Assembly: GCA_910584045.1 (NCBI GenBank)
Contig: CAJTYO010000034.1
Coordinates: 1 to 19,622 of the forward strand
Reading direction: 5' to 3'
DNA from: an uncultured Oscillospiraceae bacterium
GTDB lineage: Bacteria; Bacillota; Clostridia; Oscillospirales; Oscillospiraceae
Length of the DNA: 19,622 nucleotides
The notes beneath the pieces are model-generated. The model worked only from the letters and a program-made list of their open reading frames with translations. It was not told where the DNA came from and did no database searches. Every line of letters begins with the position of its first letter. Position 1 is the stretch's first letter. A program made the position numbers and the translations under genes. Shown here piece by piece: positions 7,037 through 13,829 of this stretch.

Positions 7037-7049
7037 ATACTAACGATCG
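7021..7049 (+). promoter_or_regulatory. Operator for the TetR-family regulator
   Basis: CGATCGTTGGTAT (7021-7033) and ATACTAACGATCG (7037-7049) are 13-bp arms with one mismatch, around a 3-base centre. The repeat covers the -10 box and the end of the spacer, as expected for autorepression by the regulator encoded just downstream. The right arm also forms a perfect 10-bp palindrome, AACGATCGTT (7042-7051). Confidence 0.8.
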
Positions 7050-7066
7050 TTCGCTAGGAGTGCAAT

Positions 7067-7675
7067 ATGACGACAAAAGAAAAGATTCTGGATACGGCGC
7101 TGGCGTTGTTTTCGCAGCGGGGATATAACGGGGTATCCGTCCGGGATATCGCTCGGGCGGTGGGCATCAGAGAGAGCTCCATTTATAACCATTTTGAGAG
7201 TAAAAAGGCAATTTTTGACGGAATTGTGGACTTCTGTGTACAACACTCAGAGGCATACTTTCGCGCGAGAGCGCTGCCCTTTGACAAGGGGGACGACGCC
7301 TCCATATATCAGGGGGTCGGGATGGAGCAGCTACAGGAGCTGATCGAGCGGACCTTCCGATTCTTCTTCGACGACCCGTGGAACACGCGATTCCGGCGGC
7401 TGCTGCTGGTCAGCCAGTACGCGGAACCCCGGTGCCGGGAGATTTTCCGGCAGCTGTACCGGGATAAGTGCATCGCGGTACAGGCATATGTTTTTGAAGC
7501 GCTGATAGAAGCCGGGGAAATCCGGCGGGAGGACCCGGCGGCAGTGGCGGCGGAGTTTCATGGACCGATGTTTATGTGGATTCTTACCTGCGACAGCTTC
7601 GAGGAAATTCAGGCCGCCATCCGGGAGCATGTAGCGCAGTTCCGAAAAAACTATGAGCGGAGGGACAACACATGA
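7067..7675 (+). CDS. TetR/AcrR-family transcriptional regulator
   Basis: The product is 202 residues. The N-terminal 50 residues carry the family helix-turn-helix: ILDTALALFSQRGYNGVSVRDIARAVGIRESSIYNHFESKKAIF. The C-terminal two thirds are a helical ligand-binding domain that gives no hint of the inducer. AGGAG (7056-7060) lies 6 nt before the ATG. A strong inverted repeat overlaps its own promoter, so autorepression is likely. It overlaps the next gene by ATGA, so the regulator and the two flavoprotein genes form one operon. The operator begins 31 bases from the -35 of the divergent radical SAM operon, so cross-control is possible but not shown. Confidence 0.95.
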   Translation: MTTKEKILDTALALFSQRGYNGVSVRDIARAVGIRESSIYNHFESKKAIFDGIVDFCVQHSEAYFRARALPFDKGDDASIYQGVGMEQLQELIERTFRFFFDDPWNTRFRRLLLVSQYAEPRCREIFRQLYRDKCIAVQAYVFEALIEAGEIRREDPAAVAAEFHGPMFMWILTCDSFEEIQAAIREHVAQFRKNYERRDNT

Positions 7676-8370
7676 GAATCTGCGTCGTATACGGCACTGA
7701 GCGCAGGGGCTGCACCTGGCATATCGCGCAGGAGGTGCTCTCACACATTCCGGAAGCGGAAGTCACGGAATTCTTTCTTCCCCGGGATTGTCCAGACAGC
7801 TGCATTTCCTGTTTTCGCTGCTTCAATGAAGAAAATCGCTGCTACCAGAGCGAAGGCGCAGGAAAAATTCTGAAAGTAATGCTGGCGGCAGATGTGATCC
7901 TGCTCACCTCTCCAGTATACGCCCTGCATCTAAGCGGACAGATGAAGACGTTTCTGGACCACTACTGCGGTATGTGGATGGTGCATAAACCCAACAGAGA
8001 GATGTTCCACAAGCAGGGCGTGGTCATAGCCACCGCAGCGGGACCGGTGTACCGCGCCGCGCTGCGTGAAATGGGAGACAGCTTGAACTTCTGGGGCGTG
8101 GCTCGTGCATATAAGCTGGGCTTCGCTCTGATGGAAATCAGCTGGGACCGGCTCTCTCCCAGGCTAAAGCGGAAAATCGCCAGGCGGGCAGAACGGACGG
8201 CGGCAAAGCTCCGCCGCGGCGTCCCCGCCCCGAGTCTGAAAACAAAGCTGCTGTTCCACGCCGCCAGACTGCTGCAAAAGCTCGGGCCGCAGGACGCGCC
8301 GGATGCGGTCTGGTGGCGGGAGCACGGGTGGCTGGGCCGGAAGCGGCCCTGGAAAAAGGAGGTTGTCTGA
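7672..8370 (+). CDS. Iron-sulfur-flavoprotein-like NADPH-dependent FMN reductase family protein
   Basis: The 232-residue protein has a flavodoxin-like fold (MRICVVYGTERRGCTWHIAQEV at the start, LLTSPVYALHLSGQMKTFLDH in the middle). Residues 44-57 hold Cys44, Cys47, Cys50 and Cys57, spaced CX2CX2CX6C. That is the compact [4Fe-4S] motif known from archaeal iron-sulfur flavoproteins (Isf), so an FMN plus cluster redox protein is likely. After about residue 160 there is a basic helical extension (RLKRKIARRAERTAAKLRR) of unknown purpose. The start overlaps the tetR stop (ATGA) and GGAGGG lies 7 nt upstream. The reductant and substrate are unknown; relatives reduce quinones, O2/H2O2 or xenobiotics. 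Confidence 0.85.
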   Translation: MRICVVYGTERRGCTWHIAQEVLSHIPEAEVTEFFLPRDCPDSCISCFRCFNEENRCYQSEGAGKILKVMLAADVILLTSPVYALHLSGQMKTFLDHYCGMWMVHKPNREMFHKQGVVIATAAGPVYRAALREMGDSLNFWGVARAYKLGFALMEISWDRLSPRLKRKIARRAERTAAKLRRGVPAPSLKTKLLFHAARLLQKLGPQDAPDAVWWREHGWLGRKRPWKKEVV

Positions 8371-8879
8371 TGAAAAGAACAATTATTATTTACCACAGCA
8401 AAACCGGTTTTTCAGCACGATACGCCAACTGGCTGTCGGACGCACTGGACTGCAGAGCCCTCCCCTTCCGGGAGAAAAAGAGCGTCCATCTGGCGGACTA
8501 TGATACAATTATTCTGGCCGGCGGCCTCTACGCCGGTCAGATGTCCGGTCTGAAATGGCTGAAAAGCCAGCTTCCCGTCCTGAACGGAAAGCGGATCGCC
8601 GCCGTAGCGGTGGGCTGCGCCCCCGTCGGCTACCCCGGCCAAGCGGAGAGCATGGCGCAGCTCTTCGGCGGCACACCGCAGATATGTGGCTTCTACTGCC
8701 AGGGCGGGCTGGACTATGAGCACATGGGCGCGGTGGATCGGACCATGATGGCCGCTCTGCGGGCCGTGCTGAAAAAAAAGAAGGACCAGACGGAGATGCT
8801 GGAGGGCATCTCCCGGTCCTTCGACGGAACAAAGCAGGAATACCTGGAACCGGTAATTAAGTGGGCGCGGGAGGGCTGA
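8370..8879 (+). CDS. Flavodoxin-domain protein (HemG-like short flavodoxin)
   Basis: The 169-residue protein starts MKRTIIIYHSKTGFSARYANWL, the phosphate-binding loop of a flavodoxin (SKTGFS). It continues with IILAGGLYAGQMSGLKWLKS and KRIAAVAVGCAP, typical of the Flavodoxin_5 family that includes menaquinone-dependent protoporphyrinogen oxidase HemG. A haem role is not supported by any neighbour, so I give no symbol. The frame is open from 8313, but the ATG at 8370 has AAAGGAGG 7 nt upstream and begins at the proper fold start. The previous gene's stop shares one base with this start (TGATG), so translation is coupled. It probably works as a redox partner of the preceding iron-sulfur flavoprotein. 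Confidence 0.88.
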   Translation: MKRTIIIYHSKTGFSARYANWLSDALDCRALPFREKKSVHLADYDTIILAGGLYAGQMSGLKWLKSQLPVLNGKRIAAVAVGCAPVGYPGQAESMAQLFGGTPQICGFYCQGGLDYEHMGAVDRTMMAALRAVLKKKKDQTEMLEGISRSFDGTKQEYLEPVIKWAREG

Positions 8880-9076
8880 GGAGCGCGCCGTTCCCCGCTT
8901 ATACCGGCCTAAGCGGCACAATCAGCCACGACAGATTTTTGTAATTGTCCGCAGAATATGAAGCAGAACAGCGGAATCGCCTGCGCCATATTGTTCGCCG
9001 CCCCTTTTCTGTCCGTTACAATTTCTCATTCCAACAGCTTTAAACAGGCTGTAGCTTTATCTCTCCAGAAAAAACA
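8880..9076. other. Convergent spacer with a weak hairpin
   Basis: The flavoprotein operon (plus) and pepP (minus) converge here. CCGCTTA (8895-8901) and TAAGCGG (8910-8916) form a 7-bp stem, but the nearest T run is 20 bases further on (8936-8940). A second short stem (ACAGC / GCTGT near 9040) also lacks a T run. No clear intrinsic terminator and no gene are visible. Confidence 0.4.
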
Positions 9077-10318
9077 TCAGCGCCCCATCAGCTCCTCGAT
9101 CTCCTCCACCGACAGCAGCCGGTCACCGATCAGGTCCTCCGGCGCGCCCTCCGTCACCAGAATGTCGTTCTCCAGACGGATGCCGATGCCTTCCTCCGCC
9201 ACATACAGACCCGGCTCGCAGGTGATCACCATGCCCGGCTCGTACTCGGTGCGGTCACAGGGATCGTGGGTGTCCAGACCCAAGGAGTGGGACACGCCGT
9301 GGTAGTAGTACTTGGCCACGTCGTCGTCGCTGTCGATCAGCTTCGCCCCCCGCAGCGCCTTCTTGTAGAAGTCCACCACCGCCTGGTTGGACTCCTTCAT
9401 CACCTTGCCGGGCCGCATAGTCTCCCGGGCCACGTCCATAGCCTCCCGGACAATGCGGAAGAGCTCCTTCTGCCGGTCCGTAAATTTTCCATTTACGGGG
9501 AAGGTGCGGGAAACGTCGGCGCCATAGTACTGGTATTCCGCCCCCAGATCCACCAGGAGAAGGTCGCCGTCCCCGGCGACACAGTTGTTATCGGCGTAGT
9601 GGAGCATGACCGCATTTTTCCCGGCGGCGGCGATAGTCTCAAAGCCGTGGCGCAGGCCGCTGCGGGCCACGTAGTGCTCGTAGTCCGCAGCCCACTGGTA
9701 CTCGTACTCCCCGGAGCGGGCGGTCCGCAGCATCTGACGCAGCGCCTCGATGGTTACATCACCGGCGCGGCGGATGCAGTCGATCTCCTCCGGCTTCTTC
9801 ACTGCGCGGAGAGAGGAGACTGCGCAGTGGATATTTTTGATCTGCGCCGCCGGGTACTTCTCTCGGATGGTCCGGGCCAGAGCCTCGGCACGGGTGGGCG
9901 CGGCATTCATAGATAGGCGGTCGAAGGAAAAATAGACGCTCGTCACCCCGTAGCCCAGGACGTAGGCGATATTCCGCTCCAGGTCCCGCATATAGCGAAC
10001 CTTCTCCTCCTCGATGCCGCTGCGGCGGGCAGCCTCCCCCTTTGTGAGCATGGGGCCGTTCCATTTGACGAGCTCCTCGTCTGGCTGCTCGATGAACAGC
10101 GCCGACGATGGGCCCCGGGCGGTCTTGGACAGCATCAGCCAGACATTCTGGGCGTCGATGCCCGTCAGGTAGTAGAAGTCCCGGTCCACGGAAAAGGGGT
10201 GCATGTTCTGGTCGCCGCTCTTGACCGGAGCAACGCCGGAGTACAGCAGCACCAGGCTGCCCTCCTCCAGCTTATCCAGCAGACTCTCCCGGTTGCCGGT
10301 AAAAAAATCTGATGTCAT
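9077..10318 (-). CDS. pepP: Xaa-Pro aminopeptidase (M24B metallopeptidase)
   Basis: The enzyme removes an N-terminal residue that precedes proline, acting in the cytoplasm on short peptides. The 413-residue protein has an N-terminal creatinase/AMP_N domain (FYYLTGIDAQNVWLML) and a C-terminal pita-bread catalytic domain. All five dinuclear-metal ligands can be seen in order: Asp in LLVDLGAEY, Asp in GADVSRTFP, His in HGVSHSLGLDTHD, Glu in ITCEPGLYV and Glu in IRLENDILV. AAGGAG lies 9 nt before the ATG. It follows araD on the same strand after 74 bases that contain a GC-rich hairpin and no evident promoter, so it may be read through from the sugar operon. Confidence 0.95.
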   Translation of the reverse strand: MTSDFFTGNRESLLDKLEEGSLVLLYSGVAPVKSGDQNMHPFSVDRDFYYLTGIDAQNVWLMLSKTARGPSSALFIEQPDEELVKWNGPMLTKGEAARRSGIEEEKVRYMRDLERNIAYVLGYGVTSVYFSFDRLSMNAAPTRAEALARTIREKYPAAQIKNIHCAVSSLRAVKKPEEIDCIRRAGDVTIEALRQMLRTARSGEYEYQWAADYEHYVARSGLRHGFETIAAAGKNAVMLHYADNNCVAGDGDLLLVDLGAEYQYYGADVSRTFPVNGKFTDRQKELFRIVREAMDVARETMRPGKVMKESNQAVVDFYKKALRGAKLIDSDDDVAKYYYHGVSHSLGLDTHDPCDRTEYEPGMVITCEPGLYVAEEGIGIRLENDILVTEGAPEDLIGDRLLSVEEIEELMGR

Positions 10319-10347
10319 TATTTCTCTCCTTTTTTATTTATCGCAGT

Positions 10348-10379
10348 TCTCCCCGGAGGCGCGCCCGCCCCCGGGGAGA
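10348..10379 (-). other. GC-rich hairpin between araD and pepP
   Basis: Nine-base arms TCTCCCCGG (10348-10356) and CCGGGGAGA (10371-10379) enclose a 14-base loop that itself contains the palindrome GGCGCGCC. There is no T run on either strand, so it is more likely an RNA-stability or partial-polarity element than a full terminator. Confidence 0.5.
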
Positions 10380-10392
10380 GTATTTCAATCCG

Positions 10393-11085
10393 TCAGCTTT
10401 GCCCGTAGTATGCGCCCGGACCGTGCTTGCGCAGATAGTGCTTATCCAGCAGCTCCTGCTGCATCCGGCCGGCCTGGGGATTGATTGCCATGGCGTGCCA
10501 ATCCATGAAGGCCACCTCCTCCATGACCACCGCGTTGTGCACTGCGTCCAGCGCGTCCGTCCCCCAGGCAAAGGGACCGTGGCTGTGCACCACAACGCCG
10601 GGGATGGTCATGGGGTCAACGCCCTGGAATGTCTCGATAATCACATTCCCCGTCTCCAGCTCATAGGATCCGCCGATCTCCTCCGGCGTCATCCGGCGGG
10701 TGCAGGGGATGTCGCCGTAGAAGTAGTCCCCCTGGGTGGTGCCCATGGCGGGAATGGCCATACCGGCCTGGGCAAAGGTGGTGGCCCAGCGGCTGTGGGT
10801 GTGGACGATGCCGCCCAAACCCGGAAAGGCCCGATACAGGGCCAGATGGGTGTCCGTGTCGCTGGAGGGCTTCCATTTCCCCTCCACCCGCTCCCCGCCG
10901 GTCAGGTCGATAACCACCATATCCTCCGGTGTCATACCCTCATAGCTGACGCCGGAAGGTTTGATGACCATCATACCCGCTTGACGGTCCACACCGGAGA
11001 CGTTACCCCAGGTGAAGGTGATGAGGCCGTGCTTGGGCAGCAGCAGATTGGCCTCGCAGACCGCTTGTTTCAGTGCTTCCAGCAT
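10393..11085 (-). CDS. araD: L-ribulose-5-phosphate 4-epimerase
   Basis: AraD converts L-ribulose 5-phosphate to D-xylulose 5-phosphate, linking L-arabinose (or L-ribulose) catabolism to the pentose phosphate pathway. At 230 residues it aligns almost end to end with E. coli AraD (231). The zinc ligands His95, His97 and His169 (E. coli 171, after a two-residue gap) are present, as are Asp76, the catalytic Asp120 and a Tyr at 227 (E. coli 229). The C-terminus DKHYLRKHGPGAYYGQ is nearly identical. The ribosome site AGGAGGGG is just upstream, and the kinase gene ends 13 nt before the start, so the two are co-transcribed. Confidence 0.96.
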   Translation of the reverse strand: MLEALKQAVCEANLLLPKHGLITFTWGNVSGVDRQAGMMVIKPSGVSYEGMTPEDMVVIDLTGGERVEGKWKPSSDTDTHLALYRAFPGLGGIVHTHSRWATTFAQAGMAIPAMGTTQGDYFYGDIPCTRRMTPEEIGGSYELETGNVIIETFQGVDPMTIPGVVVHSHGPFAWGTDALDAVHNAVVMEEVAFMDWHAMAINPQAGRMQQELLDKHYLRKHGPGAYYGQS

Positions 11086-11098
11086 GATCGTCCCCTCC

Positions 11099-12655
11099 TT
11101 ATCGCAGCGCTTCCACCGCGGCGCGCTCCATGGCGAGACCGGCAGTATAGCGGGCTATGTATGCGTTAAAGCCGTCCAAGTCCTCCTGGCTCGGGGCGAT
11201 AGTGGAGCTGGGCGCTCCGGAGAACACCCGGGCGTCCAGGAAAGCTTCCAAGGGCTCTCCCTCCGCCTTCTCCCGCAGGTAGGCCGCCAGAAGCGCCATG
11301 CCGTAAGGTCCGCCCTCGCCGGCGGTCTCCATTACCGTCACAGGTACGCCGGCAGCGGCGGCCATGACCCGCTGGCCCACCACGGGAGTCTTGAACAACC
11401 CGCCGTGACCCATGAGACGCTCCAGTGTGACCTGCTCCCGCTGGGAGAGGATGTCCATCCCCAGCTTCAGAGTGGCCACAGCGGCATACAGATGGGCCCG
11501 GATGAAATTGGCCAGACTCATGCCGCCGGGATTCCGGGCAAAGAGGGGCCGGCCCTGGTCCAGTCCGGTGATGGGCTCCCCGGCAAAGTAGTTGTAGGCC
11601 ACCAGTCCGCCGCAGTCCGCCTCGCCGGTCATGGCGTGGGCATAGAGGGCGTCATAGACGGCAGGCTTTGACACATCCGCGCCCATCAGCTCCGCGAACT
11701 GGCGGAACAATCCAACCCACGCGTCCAAATCGGAGGTGCAGCTGTTGCAGTGGACCATAGCCACCGGCTTTCCGGTGGGTGTAGTGACCATGTCGATCTC
11801 AGTATACAGACCCTTCAGGGCCTTCTCCAGCACGATCATGGCGAACACGCTGGTCCCGGCGGACACGTTGCCCGTCCGGGCCGCCACGGCGTTGGTGGCG
11901 GTCATGCCGGTACCCGCGTCGCCCTCGGGGGGACAGAGGGCGACGCCCGCCCGGAGCTTCCCGCTGGGGTCCAGCAGCCGGGCGCCCTCCTCGGTGAGCG
12001 TCCCCGCCTCCTGCCCGGCGGAGAGCACCTTAGGCAGGATGTCACGGAGCTTCCAGGGATATCCTGCTGCCTTCCGATCGAATTTCTCCACCATGGCCGC
12101 GTCGAAATCACCGCTGCCGCTGTCAATGGGGAACATGCCGCTGGCCTCCCCCACCCCCAGCACGCGGCGGCCCGTGAGCTTCCAGTGGACGTAACCGGCC
12201 AGGGTGGTGAGATAATCGATCTTCTCCACATGCGCCTCGCCGTCCAGCATCGCCTGGTAGAGGTGGGCAATGGACCAGCGCTGGGGGATGTTGAAGCCGA
12301 AGAGCGCCGTCAGCGCCTCCGCCGCCCGTCCGGTGGTGGTATTGCGCCAGGTACGGAAGGGCGTGAGCAGCTCCCCCTCCCGGTCAAAGGGCATGTAGCC
12401 GTGCATCATAGCGGAAAAACCGATGGCGTCCAACTCTGTCAGATCCTCCCCGAACTTCTCCCGGTACGCCCCGGCCATGTTCCGGTAGCTGGTCTGAACA
12501 CCCTCCCAGACGTCCGACAATCGGTAGGTCCAATACCCCCCCTCCTGCCGGTTCTCCCAGTCGTACGCCCCCGAGACGACAGGCTTTAGATCCTCGCCGA
12601 TGAGGACCGCCTTGACGCGGGTAGAACCCATTTCAATGCCTAAATACCGTTTCAT
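11099..12655 (-). CDS. FGGY-family carbohydrate kinase, ribulokinase-like
   Basis: The 518-residue product has the actin-like two-domain kinase pattern. The N-terminal nucleotide/sugar segment is GIEMGSTRVKAVL. The middle has RTGNVSAGTSVFAMIV and the C-terminal part GHGGLFKTPVVGQRVMAAAAGVPVTVMETAGEGG. It is shorter and divergent from E. coli AraB (566 residues) and resembles a clostridial and Bacteroides type often annotated only as FGGY kinase or ATPase. Position directly before araD makes L-ribulose the most likely substrate, giving L-ribulose 5-phosphate; this is inferred from context. AGGAGG precedes the ATG by 9 nt. There is no isomerase (araA) or sugar transporter in the window. Confidence 0.88.
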   Translation of the reverse strand: MKRYLGIEMGSTRVKAVLIGEDLKPVVSGAYDWENRQEGGYWTYRLSDVWEGVQTSYRNMAGAYREKFGEDLTELDAIGFSAMMHGYMPFDREGELLTPFRTWRNTTTGRAAEALTALFGFNIPQRWSIAHLYQAMLDGEAHVEKIDYLTTLAGYVHWKLTGRRVLGVGEASGMFPIDSGSGDFDAAMVEKFDRKAAGYPWKLRDILPKVLSAGQEAGTLTEEGARLLDPSGKLRAGVALCPPEGDAGTGMTATNAVAARTGNVSAGTSVFAMIVLEKALKGLYTEIDMVTTPTGKPVAMVHCNSCTSDLDAWVGLFRQFAELMGADVSKPAVYDALYAHAMTGEADCGGLVAYNYFAGEPITGLDQGRPLFARNPGGMSLANFIRAHLYAAVATLKLGMDILSQREQVTLERLMGHGGLFKTPVVGQRVMAAAAGVPVTVMETAGEGGPYGMALLAAYLREKAEGEPLEAFLDARVFSGAPSSTIAPSQEDLDGFNAYIARYTAGLAMERAAVEALR

Positions 12656-12679
12656 GTGCCGCTGCCTCCTAGTTATTCT

Positions 12680-13510
12680 CTATTCGCCATCTAAAAAGGA
12701 TTCGTTGAGTGTAACGCCCAGACTACCGGCGATGGCCCGCAGACCGTCGTCCGGAACCACCTGTCGGCCGCCTTGCCCGGCCATAAGCCCCCAACAGCAG
12801 ATCTCCGCGCTCAGCTCCACGGACTGCGCCAGGCTGAAGGCCCCGTCCAGGTCCACGCCGGAGGCAAACAGGCCGTGCCGCGCCCAAACGGCGGAGCGGT
12901 AGCGCCGCATTTTCTCCTTCAGCTCCCGAGCAGCCTCCGCTCCGCCCGGCACGGTCCACGGACACACGCCAATCCCCTCGGGGAACGCCGCCAGATTCTC
13001 TGCGTCGCTCTGCCAAAGAGCGCGGGTAAAATCCCTGTCCTCCATAGGCAGGAGGGCAGTCAGCGCAATCACATGTGGGGCACGACAGTAATAGACCACC
13101 CGGTTGTCGCCCTTGGTTGCCGCCTTGCGCGCACTGTGACAGAGAAAATGGATGGGGAATTCCGTGGCGGGCCTTCCCCCGCCGTCCAGCCCCCAGACAA
13201 TCCGCCAGGCGTCGCCGGAATCGTTGATCTCCACAATGCCCAGGTTGTGGGGCGGATCGGCCTCCACATTGCGGAAGCTCTTCCCTCCGCCGGTGGTGAT
13301 AAATAGCTCCCCCGCCAGACCGGGAGCCCGAACGCCCATGGGGACCCATTCCCCCATATTGTGCAGATATGGCTTACAGAGAATGATGTCCGCCGCCGTC
13401 ATCCGGTAGGTCAGACTGCCCCCGCCGCCCTCGTGCCACCGCCGGTGCCAGCCGTCGGAACAAACGCGAATACATCCCTCTATGGCGAGGGTCTTTGTCA
13501 GATCAAACAT
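12680..13510 (-). CDS. RhaD-family (class II aldolase) protein lacking two zinc ligands
   Basis: The 276-residue protein is colinear with E. coli rhamnulose-1-phosphate aldolase (274). Shared parts include FRNVEADPPHNLGIVEI, WGLDGGGRPATEFPIHFL, FPEGIGVCPWTVPGG and WARHGLFASG. Numbering coincides with E. coli, so the key residues can be compared directly. Glu117 (catalytic base) and His212 are kept, but zinc ligands His141 and His143 are Tyr (TAC, 13088-13090) and Arg (CGT, 13082-13084), in VVYYCRAPH instead of the usual MHCHAT-type sequence. The rest of the frame is intact. It probably cannot bind zinc as RhaD does, so its role may be different or non-enzymatic. AAGGAG lies 8 nt before the ATG. 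It is the first gene of the operon with the kinase and araD. Confidence 0.85.
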   Translation of the reverse strand: MFDLTKTLAIEGCIRVCSDGWHRRWHEGGGGSLTYRMTAADIILCKPYLHNMGEWVPMGVRAPGLAGELFITTGGGKSFRNVEADPPHNLGIVEINDSGDAWRIVWGLDGGGRPATEFPIHFLCHSARKAATKGDNRVVYYCRAPHVIALTALLPMEDRDFTRALWQSDAENLAAFPEGIGVCPWTVPGGAEAARELKEKMRRYRSAVWARHGLFASGVDLDGAFSLAQSVELSAEICCWGLMAGQGGRQVVPDDGLRAIAGSLGVTLNESFLDGE

Positions 13511-13654
13511 GCCTTTGTCTCCTTACTAGCTATGGTCAAACAATCGCAGAGGGACTTTGCAGGTTTCCTTAAACCCCCGCGCATTTTTGCGCGGCAGGGG
13601 GCCGCAAATATGATCTTGATTTAGACCGCGGGACCGCCCCTGTCCACTTTCTAC
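13511..13654 (-). other. Long leader of the rhaD-like/kinase/araD operon, with a hairpin
   Basis: About 140 nt separate the predicted transcription start (near 13648) from the first ATG. A stem (CCGCGC 13577-13582 / GCGCGG 13589-13594, continued by CCC/GGG after a two-base bulge) lies mid-leader, followed on the minus strand only by TTTAAGG. It does not match a riboswitch I know. Confidence 0.4.
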
Positions 13655-13683
13655 AGTATACCCCAAATTTTCCGCAGTGTCCA
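13655..13683 (-). promoter_or_regulatory. Sigma-A promoter of the rhaD-like/kinase/araD operon
   Basis: On the minus strand TGGACA (13683-13678), 17 bases, TATACT (13660-13655). It is one mismatch from consensus in each hexamer. No clear catabolite-repression (cre) site was seen nearby. Confidence 0.75.
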
Positions 13684-13692
13684 GACAATTTT

Positions 13693-13725
13693 CGCCGCGG
13701 GCCGGTGTTTTGCCGGGCCGCGGCG
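13693..13725 (-). other. Strong GC hairpin between spoIIE and the sugar operon promoter
   Basis: Two 13-base arms (13693-13705 / 13713-13725) pair at 12 positions around the loop TGTTTTG. It lies about 105 bases after the spoIIE stop and ends 10 bases from the next -35. There is no T run on the minus strand. It could insulate the operon or stabilise the spoIIE 3' end. No gene is seen in 13511-13829. Confidence 0.5.
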
Positions 13726-13829
13726 GACATCCTTTTTCGCGAAGGAAAAGGGATCAAATATCTCTTGTGCCGCTTGCCGGTTCTCTACTATTCCTGCCGC
13801 GCCGGCATGGTTACAGACGATTTCTTCCG

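Noticed and set aside
8370..8879. Naming the flavodoxin hemG
   Set aside because: Only the fold is supported. No haem gene lies nearby and the neighbour is an iron-sulfur flavoprotein.
11099..12655. Naming the kinase araB
   Set aside because: It is clearly shorter and divergent from AraB. The ribulokinase role rests only on its place next to araD.
13571..13605. The hairpin in the rhaD-like leader as a riboswitch or attenuator
   Set aside because: It matches no class I know and lacks a T run on the minus strand. I list it only as a leader hairpin.
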